Shown: positions 33,901 to 43,032 of the stretch, piece by piece
Layout of the letters: every line of letters starts with the position of its first letter
Position numbering within the stretch: the stretch's first letter is position 1
Assembly: GCA_030144725.1 (NCBI GenBank)
Contig: JASKMD010000013.1
Location: 1,512,322-1,576,321, forward strand
DNA from: Haematococcus lacustris
Taxonomy: Eukaryota > Chlorophyta > Chlorophyceae > Chlamydomonadales > Haematococcaceae
DNA length: 64,000 nucleotides
Reading direction: 5' to 3'
Notes under the pieces: generated by a model
Told to the model about the DNA's origin: nothing
The model's database searches: none
The model's input: only the letters and a program-made list of their open reading frames with translations
Made by a program: the position numbers and the translations under genes

Positions 33901-36346
33901 GCCCCTGCTGCCATGTTGCACATCTTCACACAGCCTCTGGGCACCAGAGTGTCACACAGCGTTACATCTTTTACTACCCCTCCTGGCACAGCGACCTTGC
34001 CTGCCCAGAGACTACCCACGGCCGTTGCCACCTTTGACTACCCCTGCTGCCATGTTGCCACCCGTCATGCTGTCATCTGTCGTGCTGCCATGCTGCCACG
34101 ACTCTGTGCCGGGAGTGCTGGGAGACACGCGCAGCTGCAGCACCTGGGGAGCTGGCTGTGGTGCCCGACACCAGCTTGCTGCCTTGCCCTGCTGAGCTAC
34201 TAGGCCATGAACTAGACTGTGGAGCTGCAAGTGGTACATGCACTCGGCAATGGATGTGGCTGATGCGACCACCAGGCATCAGCCATGATGGGCCCAAGGC
34301 AACAATGCTGATGAGAGGGGCTGATGGAAGGGTGGGGCAGGGGAGGGGCTCGTGAGAGGGGAGGGCAGGGCAGGGGAGGGGGTGATGGGAAGGGATGATG
34401 GTGGTGATGACGGTGTACACCTAGACAGGGGAGTTGATGTGGAGCATTGACCCACCTGTTCCACCACTGAGACCAAACTTCTTGTTCAGCCGTGCCACTG
34501 CCTCCTCTGCAGCCTTCTGAGGGTCCAGCACCGCCCTCTCTGCCGCCAAGCCTTGCTGCTGTCTTGCCATGGCTCGCATCTGGGCCACTTGCACCGCCAG
34601 CCGCTGGGATTGGAGCATGGCTTGCTGCAGCAGTAACACATACCCCAAGCAAGTCAGCTTCTGACCTTTGGTGCTGCCTAGGCCCAGGCTAGCCAGAGTA
34701 CATACCCAGGTATTGCTGCACCCACCCGTCATATCAACACGGTATGCACCAACTGGCACGACAACGCTGGATGCAGCTAAGGACATGCAAGCAAGCCCTG
34801 AGGACAGTCCTAACCCTGTCCATGTATCTGCTTCTCACAGGCCTGCCTGCAACCTTGTGTAAGCCCTTGGTAATGCCATGAGTCGCAGCGGTGCCCATTA
34901 GGCAACACCAGTCAAGGATGATGAGGATGACAACGGTGTCGAGTCCATGCAGGACAGTTGCACGGGAAGAGGCTACCACCGCCCCTCACCTGCATCTGTT
35001 GAATCTGCTGCATCTGCATGGCCAAGGCTGGGTTGGCAGGGACTACGCCTGCTGCCATGGCCGACATGGGTGCCGTGACGTTGAGCGGTCTGTCACCAAA
35101 CTGGGTGCTGTTCAGCTGCTGTCCCTGCACCTGGGCGTCCTTGGTGGTGAAGGTGACCACAGCCATGTCTTTCTTGTCACCCAACACGTTCATCTCCTAA
35201 AGCATGACACACACATACAGCAGCAGCAGCAGCAACAGATGCACGCCTCAGTCACTGCTGTGGTGAGGTAGGCCAAGCAGGGATGTGTCAGACCCCTGCA
35301 ACTCCACACACCCCTTCTCAGCAGCTGGCAGAGACACAGCAGTGTGCCGGTGGGCTGCTTGCCAAGGATTTGGATGGACTGCTGCAGGAACGTTGCAACT
35401 GCACCTATCAAGTCACAGCTTGACATGGGTATGCTGTGGACAAAGGTGAGGTGAGGAGGCCGGCTGACCTCCTCACAACCTAACAAGCGCATTCTGAAAC
35501 CAGGGAGTCCAGCCAGCACCCTGACCGCACACCACATTTGCCCTGCCCTGTCCTGCCCAATCGCGTGAGCACGGGCTGCTGTGGAGGCCCCAGGCCAGCT
35601 TGACCCACCTGGATGGCTCCGAATATTTGAAATAGCTCACGCAGGCGCTCAATGGGCACCAGGGGGCTGATGTTAGACACGTACAGGGTGCGCAGGTGCT
35701 CGTCACTGATGCCTGACATGGCGAGGGAGGTGGTGGAGGCGTGGCCCACTGTGTAGCCCAGGGCCGTGGTCTCCGCCGCCTGCTTGCGCTGCGCCTCCTG
35801 CTCCTGCTGGGCGGCCAGCAGTGCAGGGTCCATGGGCTCGTGGAAGAAGACGGGAAAGGGGCTGCCCGCAACGGGCAAGCCATTCAGCTCCACGGAAACC
35901 TGGTAGTTGCCCTTGATGGGGGGGGTGTATGTGGCGGTGTAGGTGCCATCGTCGTTGTCCACCACAGTCACTTCAATGTACTGGGCGCTGGCTGACCCTC
36001 CCACTGCTTGCACCCGCACAGCAACATCCTCACCACCCTCTTTCAGGCGCTTGCCTCTGCTGTCTTTCACATGAACGTAGAGCTTGACTGGTGCACCGGA
36101 GTGTGTGCCCTGCGGTTAGGAAGAAGCCAGCTTGATTTTTGCTTTTGGAATTGCTACCCGGGTGACGGAAGTCCGCCCAGCTCATGCGTACCGCGAAGCC
36201 TGGTCCCGAGACCATGCAGTGAGCGGGGTCGGGGGGGTACTCATCCTCGTCGTCGCTGCTCTCCTCCTTCTTCGACTTGGGACTCTCGTACTTCTTGTCC
36301 TTGGTTGCAGCCAGCAGCGCGCCCACGAGGTTTGCGGTGGCATCTC
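30973..36346 (-). CDS. filamin-repeat + RRM + RS-domain protein, SR-like splicing factor
   Basis: Exons on the minus strand: 36346-36192, 36109-35609, 35196-34990, 34624-34456, 33797-33611, 33406-33284, 32818-32714, 32221-31283 and 31039-30973 (stop TGA). In order they encode an acidic segment, an Ig-like filamin/ABP280 repeat (VKLYVHVKDSRGKRL to LPVAGSPFPVFF), an RRM (TLYVSNISPLVPIERLRELF as RNP2 side; DMAVVTFTTKDAQ as RNP1 side), a Met/Gln-rich helix, an Ala-rich linker, then long RE/RD/RS tracts (SHSRSRSRSPR, RDRREREDK-like, SRSRSRSPR) and a basic end RRRDRSRSRD. RS-rich RRM proteins act in pre-mRNA splicing in the nucleus; the filamin repeat is a rarer partner, presumably for protein contacts. 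The 5' exon(s) with the start codon lie upstream of 36346 and were not resolved. Confidence 0.85.
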
Positions 36347-36759
36347 CTGTGACAACAAGGGCCATTGGCACCCGTGATGGGTTGATGCAAGCCGGGATGG
36401 GACAGCCTGCAGTTGCAGGTAGAGGCGACGTTGATCAATGGCGCTGCAAAGTGCCACCTGCGGCTCAGCAGACAAAACGCAGCTGGCACCTGCTGCGAGC
36501 CAAACAGCTGTGGGTTTGGTGTTGGAAGAAGAACGTACTAAAGACACAAAACTGAATGGGGGCGCACGCCCATGCAAGCTACTTCATGCCAGCACATATC
36601 CCCAGTAAAACTAGGGGCTGCATTACCTATGTTCGTGTTGTTGTTCAGGGCAGCTCCCAGCTCCCTGCCTCAACCCCTTTTGAAAGTGTGGCGATAGACG
36701 TTGGCATGAACTACATGCTCCTATGTAAGCAACAGCTTGGGCAGTGCCTAATGCACACA

Positions 36760-37205
36760 TTACTGCGCTCCGGGCTGCTGGGCCTGGACTTTATGTGCTC
36801 GGTCTCGCAACATTTGGAGCCCAGGCCAGGATACTCCTTGCTTAGGTCGGTTGCCCCTGGCTCCGTCTGGCCACCAGCACAGCCACACTGGGCGCCATGG
36901 GGCCTCCCTTGCCCGCTGGAGGTTGAGGGCTGAGTTGTCCTGTGCAGCCAGGAGCACCACATGAAGCCCCGCACTGGCGCCTCAAACTGCTGGCTTTAGG
37001 CTGGCCGCAACAACGCCTGGTGGGCTTGCTGCGGTTCAGTCGCCTCATGAGGGGCTGGGGGTATCCACAGCTGAGCTGACCCGGCTGGTGCGAAACTCTT
37101 CCACTGTCACCACCTCGACAGGCAGCATGTCTGTTGTTTGCCACTGTTGGGCCTCTCCACCACCTTGCGGCTGGCCTGCAGCACGGCTGAACAGTGCCTG
37201 CCACG
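36760..37205 (-). pseudogene. Fanzor (eukaryotic TnpB-like) relic
   Basis: Minus-strand frames keep pieces of a Fanzor C-terminal half: VVTVEEFRTSRVSSA near 37095 (RuvC-II Glu region), then in another frame QDNSALNLQRAREAPWRPVW near 36930 (RuvC-III, normally D-x-NAA-NI). The first piece is nearly the same as EIRTSRVSSA of the gene at 54372-55445, also at DNA level. Several frame changes and stops separate the pieces, so it cannot make a nuclease. The N-terminal half is missing. Confidence 0.6.
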
Positions 37206-37250
37206 TAATGATGATGATGGTCAGGGCCCACTACCTGTTCTGCCCTGCCC

Positions 37251-37485
37251 AGCCCCAGCCTCAGCCCCAGTCCCAGCCCCAGCCCCAGCCCCAGCCCCAG
37301 CCCCAGCCCCAGCCCCAGCCCCAGCCCCAGCCCCAGCCCCAGCCCCAGCCCCAGCCCCAGCCCCAGCCCCAGCCCCAGCCCCAGCCCCAGCCCCAGCCCC
37401 AGCCCCAGCCCCAGCCCCTGCCCCTGCCCCTGCCCCTGCCCCAGCCCCTGCCCCTGCCCCTGCCCCTGCCCCTGCCCTCAGCATC
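37251..37485 (+). repeat. CAGCCC hexanucleotide array
   Basis: About 38 copies of CAGCCC with CTGCCC variants at the right end. Open on all frames, giving artificial Pro-Ala or Pro-Gln polymers. Confidence 0.93.
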
Positions 37486-37752
37486 TGCTTGGCAGACTTG
37501 CACTCCCTTTTGAACTCTCTCATTGGTAGCCTGATAGTATTGCGCTTTGGCAGGTCATTCAGTACCTTTGAGTCGACCTTGTGGTGTGCACGATGTGAAA
37601 GGCGACTTAATCGCTGGCTCAGCCGGCTGAACTCGCCCCGGCCAAGAAACCCTAAAGTCCCTTCGAGAACCAGACCAAACTAGAAGGGAAGAGGAAAGGA
37701 AGGAAGGAAGCGGAGAATGGGTGATGAGTCGGTGGGCAGTTGGGGGGCGTGG

Positions 37753-37862
37753 GGCTAGGGCCAGGGCCAGGGCCAGGGCCAGGGCCAGGGCCAGGGCCAG
37801 GGCCAGGGCCAGGGCCAGGGCCAGAGCCAGGGCCAGGGCTAGGGCCAGGGCCAGGGGCAGGG
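37753..37862 (+). repeat. GGGCCA hexanucleotide array
   Basis: About 17 copies of GGGCCA with few variants, ending about 100 bases before the start codon of the PA-domain gene. It may lie in that gene's promoter or 5' UTR. Confidence 0.9.
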
Positions 37863-37962
37863 CCAGCTTGCTTTGCTAGGTGTTACATAGAACATAGTTA
37901 TTTTGTTGATACAAGCAAACAAAAACAACAATTTTAGAGGGGGTTTGATATCCGAAAACAAG

Positions 37963-40905
37963 ATGAAAGCCACGAGAATCCTTTCCGCGCAAGCTGGGAT
38001 GTCCCGGCATGGCTCGATCTTGCTGGCGCTGGGGCTGGTGCTCGCTATTGTGCCGCTTGCGGTGGCAGATGTGTTCCTTATGGTGCGTGAGTACCACACC
38101 GGGGCCAGAACTATCGTCATCCGCTCCCTGCAAAAGCCACGGTCCAGTGCTGCTCGGAACCCTTGTTAGCACAGCTCGCACTCCAGGGGGCGCGCCTGGG
38201 AGCGCAAAGCGTCATAGGCACACTGCAGCTGTGGAGCAGTTGCTCAGATTGTGCTTTCTGTGTTCATTAACCTGGTTGCAGACACGCAACTACAACCTGG
38301 AGCCAGTGCCTGACTTGCAAGCGGACTTTGGGCCTGACCTGCCTGATGTCGGGGTGGTGGCGGTGCTGCGGGTCAGTGCTGCCTTTCTGCGCATGTGCCA
38401 GTGCCTTGGCTCATCATGCAGACACTCGGTGCAGCCTGCCATGCTGGCATGCACGTAGCCTGGAACCATGCCCGCATTACTAGTGCAAGCAAGCAAATGC
38501 TAGCATGCCTGACTGCCCCTGCCACGGTCATGGCTCCCAGGCAGGCAGCTAGCCTCAGCACCTGGCAGTGAAACAGACATGGCCCTAGCAGGCCCAATGA
38601 AGTCCTGGCAAGGCAGGGTCCGAGCCTGGGTGGGCTCTCCTCCTATTGGCAGCAGGCAGGCATTGCGGGTTGCTCTCGCCATCTCCCTGCTTTCCTCTCC
38701 CACTTCCTGACCCTGACCCAGCCAAGAGACATCCCGGCCCTTGCCTGGTCCCGCCCTTGAGAGGCCTTTGAACCTTGGCCTTGCCTGCTCTTGCAGCTGG
38801 CCAGCCCCGAGGATGCCTGCACCCCCTTCACCTTCACGGACGTGTCCCAGCCCTGGGTGGCCCTCATCTCCCGCCACCAGCAGCTGCAGCTGTCCCTCAA
38901 CTGCACGTTCGACATCAAGGTAGGGCCAAGGCAGCCACAAGGAGATAGTTATATACCGTACTCTCCCTTTTGATTCGCGTCCGCAAATCAAAAGGAAGAG
39001 TACGGTAAGCATATAAATAAGTGAAGAACCAGCTTATCAGCAGACACACAACAGGGGAGTGGAGCAACATGGGGTGTGGCCCCTCGCTGCCTTCCCATCA
39101 GGTGTAGGCAGCAGCCAGGGTCAGCCACCTACCGGGTGCCATGGCCTCTGCGTGTGTGCAGCCAGCGCTGCTGCGGCCCATGCTGCTGTGCTGCCAGCAC
39201 CTAGCTGCTGCTGCTCCTCAGCTAGCGGCCCTGCATGGACTGCTGCCCAGCACCCACTGACACTGACAGCTCCACTCCCTGGTTGTGTGCGCCACTGGGC
39301 ACCAAGACCCACAGCCTGCACTGATGCTCAGGGTCATGTGCACACCACCTACAGGCCTAGTGGCAGTTTGTGAGTAGCCCCGCATCACAGGCCGCCTCCC
39401 TGGCCCTGAGTTCAATACCGGTGCCGCCAAGCCTCGATGCAGCCAGCTGGCAGGCACTGGCACCTGGCCCTCCACCCCAGCATCCAATGCCGCCCGGCCC
39501 CAGTTCAATGGGTTGCACTCTGGTCTTGGGACTTCCCTGTGGATGTGACCTTAGCAGCGACCGCTCTGCATGGGCTGCTGCCCAGTCTTGCTGGCCATCC
39601 AACTCTGGCCCAGCCCCTAGGCCCAGCACAGGGTGCCGCCCAGCCCCTCTCAACAACATGGCTTGCTGACTTTGTGAGCAGCGCGCATCCAAGCCCCAGC
39701 TGTCAGTGTGTGTCTCCCTGCCTGGCTTCTGCATCGCAGGTGGCCCATGCTGCAGAGGCAGGCGCTGTGGCGGCCATAGTGAGTGGCCAAGGGGCTGGGC
39801 CTGCTGCCTCCCTGGCTGCCGGTGGCTAGGCCAGTGGCTGCTGCTGATGCGCACCCTTTAGAGAAAGGGTGCCCACAGCAGCAGCACTGACTCACCCCAG
39901 TCACCCTTCGGCCATCCCTGCTCACCAACGAGCCTGCCAGGCTGTGCCTTGAAAGCTGCCTATTCAGCTGCCAGCCAGCCTGCAGTGCTGCCTTGAACGG
40001 GTGCCAACAGCAGCAGCGCCGGCTCACCCAGTTGCCCCTCTGCCAGCCCTGCCTATCAACCAGCCTGCCGTGCTGTTCCCAAGGAGCTGATCTACCCACC
40101 GTAACCCTATTCACAGCCAAGGAGCTGACCTACTCACAGCAACCCTACTCAGCTGCCTACCAGCCAGCCTGCGGTGCTGTGCATAGGGAGCTGCCCTACC
40201 ACAGTAAGGCTGCCTCAACCCAGGGGCCCCACCTCTGTCCAAACTGTCCACACTTGTCGGCCGGGTAGACCAGCTAGCCTGCTGCGTTATGCCAGGCACG
40301 GGTCAGACCTGCCACAGGTCAAGTCGGGTAAGGTCAGGCACAGTCAAGGTCAGGTCAGGACAAAAGGGTGCCCACAGCAGCAGCACCGACGCACCCAGTC
40401 ACCCCTCTGCCAGCCCTGCCTATCAGCCAGCCTGACATGCCACGCCCAAGGAGCTGCCCTACCCACAGCCACACTATTCACAGCCCAAGGAGCTGCCCTA
40501 CCCACAGCAAGGTGCCTTAAAAGGAGCCTCCCAGACGCTGCAGGGGCTGTGGCACCAGTCCACCTCTGCCGTGTAGACCAGCCAGCCTGCCGTGCCGTGG
40601 TGGGCACAGGTCAGGCCAGGCACAGCTCGGGTACACTTAGGTCTCACAGACCACACAGGAGCGACAAGCATGTGCCAGTCAGCTGCCCCTGGATGCTCCT
40701 CCCTTCAACTTCGCCCCATGGGCGTGGCAACCCCTCCCTTTGCCTCTGCCCATAGACCCAGCTCTAGCCCCATTCAGCCTTTCAGTGTGACCCCAGGCTT
40801 GCATGAGTGACCCTCAGCCTCAACTGTGACCCAGCAGCCCCAGGTGTGACCTGGTCCTCAAGGTGTGACCCACCCCCTGTTGGGCCAGGTGTATGACGAC
40901 GTGTA
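37963..40905 (+). CDS. PA (protease-associated) domain secretory/membrane protein, 5' part
   Basis: Exons 37963-38082, 38282-38371, 38797-38919, 39740-39778 and from 40889 into the assembly gap join in phase. The first encodes an N-terminal signal peptide with the hydrophobic core SILLALGLVLAIVPLAVA. Next come FGPDLPDVGVVAVLR, LASPEDACTPFTF, WVALISRHQQLQLSLNCTFDIK, then VAHAAEAGAVAAI-VYDDV. This is the PA-domain layout (the Cys of the ACxPL-like site, an I-x-R basic loop, and the AGAxAxIxYDD strand) known from RNF13/RNF167-type RING ligases, vacuolar sorting receptors and subtilases. Which of these it is depends on the C-terminal part, hidden by the gap or displaced by the retrotransposon behind it. 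The lumenal side of the secretory pathway is inferred. Confidence 0.72.
38950..39012 (+). repeat. near-perfect inverted repeat (hairpin)
   Basis: The arms at 38955-38977 and 38984-39006 pair over 23 positions with two mismatches, around a 6-base loop. TATA-rich sequence flanks both sides. It lies in the third intron of the PA-domain gene. Confidence 0.8.
39855..40600 (+). repeat. diverged minisatellite, 100-200 bp units
   Basis: Landmarks GGGTGCCCACAGCAGCAGCA, CACCCAGT(C/T)(A/G)CCC, CAGCCCTGCCTATCA and AAGGAGCTG(A/C)CCTACCCAC recur in the same order three to four times. The array sits in the large fourth intron of the PA-domain gene. Confidence 0.7.
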
Positions 40906-41405
40906 NNNNNNNNNNNNNNNNNNNNNNNNNNNNNNNNNNNNNNNNNNNNNNNNNNNNNNNNNNNNNNNNNNNNNNNNNNNNNNNNNNNNNNNNNNNNNNN
41001 NNNNNNNNNNNNNNNNNNNNNNNNNNNNNNNNNNNNNNNNNNNNNNNNNNNNNNNNNNNNNNNNNNNNNNNNNNNNNNNNNNNNNNNNNNNNNNNNNNNN
41101 NNNNNNNNNNNNNNNNNNNNNNNNNNNNNNNNNNNNNNNNNNNNNNNNNNNNNNNNNNNNNNNNNNNNNNNNNNNNNNNNNNNNNNNNNNNNNNNNNNNN
41201 NNNNNNNNNNNNNNNNNNNNNNNNNNNNNNNNNNNNNNNNNNNNNNNNNNNNNNNNNNNNNNNNNNNNNNNNNNNNNNNNNNNNNNNNNNNNNNNNNNNN
41301 NNNNNNNNNNNNNNNNNNNNNNNNNNNNNNNNNNNNNNNNNNNNNNNNNNNNNNNNNNNNNNNNNNNNNNNNNNNNNNNNNNNNNNNNNNNNNNNNNNNN
41401 NNNNN
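40906..41405. other. assembly gap of 500 N
   Basis: Exactly 500 N. It hides the continuation of the PA-domain gene on its left and the 5' end of the retrotransposon ORF1 on its right. Confidence 1.
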
Positions 41406-41406
41406 G

Positions 41407-42453
41407 CAGCAGCAGCAGCCAACTGGGGCAGGGGCCTCACCAATAACTGAGGCCCGGCTCCAGGAGGTACTAGCGCAAACACCGACACAGACGCTGCAGC
41501 AGATAGTCACGCCGCAACTGACCTCCATCAACCAAACCATTGAGACAGTTAAGAGCGAGTTGCAGAATGTCCAATACGACGTAGCCAAACTGAGTGTGGG
41601 GCACATTGAGCTAGAGGGAGAATCGAGGGAGGTGCGTGCAGAGATGGCCTCAGTGGAGCAGCGCTGCAGCGTGCAGCTGGCAGCAATGGCCTTCAACATC
41701 CAGCTAGCAACAGAGCAGCGCAACAATGCGGGGGTGGTGGTCTTCTTTGCCCCCCGCCCTGATGAGGCAGCCATCAAGGCTCTGTGCACCAGCGTCGGCG
41801 TCACTGATGCCCGGGTAATGCACTCTAGCCCGACTATCGCTAAGGTCAGTGTCGGCTCCCATGCCTCAGCCCTCAGCGTTCTGGCTGCTGCCCAGCAGGC
41901 CGCACTCCCAGCAGACCTGGGCAAGGGTCCGCTGCAGCGTGTCGTGTGGCCAGCTCGCCGGCAGCTGCAGGCCGTTGTGGATAAGAGCAGTGTGCGGTCC
42001 CCTGTACACGGCATGCGCTTTGAGTGCAACAAGTCACGTACAGCCATCATCACCACCTGGAAGGGGAAGCAGATTACCTACCCCCTGTTTGTCCACCTCA
42101 GCAACCTCAGCAAGCCAGACCTGAAAAGCATGGATGAGTGCAGCATTGAGGCAGCCTGTGAGTATGCGGCTGCGGACCAGCCTGCAGCCTTCCTCCTACC
42201 AAGGTCCCTCGCCACCCGTCAACAGCAGCAGCAGCATCAACAGCAGCAGCAGGGTGCGGCAGCGGCTGCTGCAGCAATGGAAGAGGACAACCAGCCTGCA
42301 GATCCTAACCCGCCCCCCCCCCCTAACCGGGTGCAGCGCAGTGCAGCAGCAGCAGCAGCAGGGGGCCCTAACCGGGCACCAGCCGGCAAGGCTCCGGGGA
42401 AGGCAGCTGCGCCGGGCAGCCGCCCCGCCTCGCCTAACCAGGTGCAGCGCAGT

Positions 42454-42494
<41 letters not shown>

Positions 42495-42585
42495 GGGGCC
42501 TAACCAGGCACCAGCCGGCAAGGCTCCGGGGAAGACAGCTGTGCCGGGCAGCCGCCCCGCCTCGCCTAACCAGGTGCAGCGCAGT

Positions 42586-42620
<35 letters not shown>

Positions 42621-43032
42621 GGGGCCTAACCAGGCACCAGCCGGCAAGGCTCCGGGGAAGACAGCTGTGCCGGGCAGCCGCCCCGCCTCGCCTAACCAGG
42701 TGCAGCGCAGTGCAGCAGCAGCAGCAGCAGCGGGCCCCAGCCAGACAACAGCCAAGACTGTGGCACCTGGTCGCCCCACCCTGCCCAACCAGACACAGCG
42801 CAATGCAGCAGCAACAGCAGCAGTCCTCGACCATCTGCCCCCCCCCCCGCCCTTCCCCCTGGGGGGTGGCGGCCACTCGGCCCCAGGCTCCCCAACCAAG
42901 AGCCGCCCGCTCTCTCCCCCTTTGGGGAATCACCGCACAAGGCATCAAGCGGGGTTAGGTGCGTCTGGGGAGACTCCTACGGGTAAGCTCAGGGCGGTGG
43001 GGGCTCAGGGCGTGGGAGAGGGTCGGGGCTAG
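41407..43032 (+). CDS. LINE ORF1 (gag-like, RNA-binding), 5'-truncated by gap
   Basis: The frame is open from the gap edge, so the start codon is hidden. It begins with a polyQ end and a predicted coiled-coil (QTLQQIVTPQLTSINQ, VKSELQNVQYDVAKLS), then a folded segment (AGVVVFFAPRPDEAAIKALC to ASALSVLAAAQQA) reminiscent of an RRM-like half, then WKGKQITYPLFVHLSNL. The second half is low complexity: four units of about 40-45 residues with VQRSAAAAA and NQAPAGKAPGK motifs. In L1 elements ORF1 protein coats the RNA and aids reverse transcription. It ends with TAG at 43030-43032, in the same frame as ORF2. Confidence 0.8.

Noticed and set aside
37088..37683. Pro-Gln/Pro-Ala coding gene around the CAGCCC array
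   Set aside because: Repeat-driven frames with no conserved flanks; overlaps a Fanzor relic on the other strand.
41407..43032. UAG reassigned to a sense codon in this organism
   Set aside because: ACP and the MDR part end with TAG exactly where their families end, so UAG is a normal stop in host genes.
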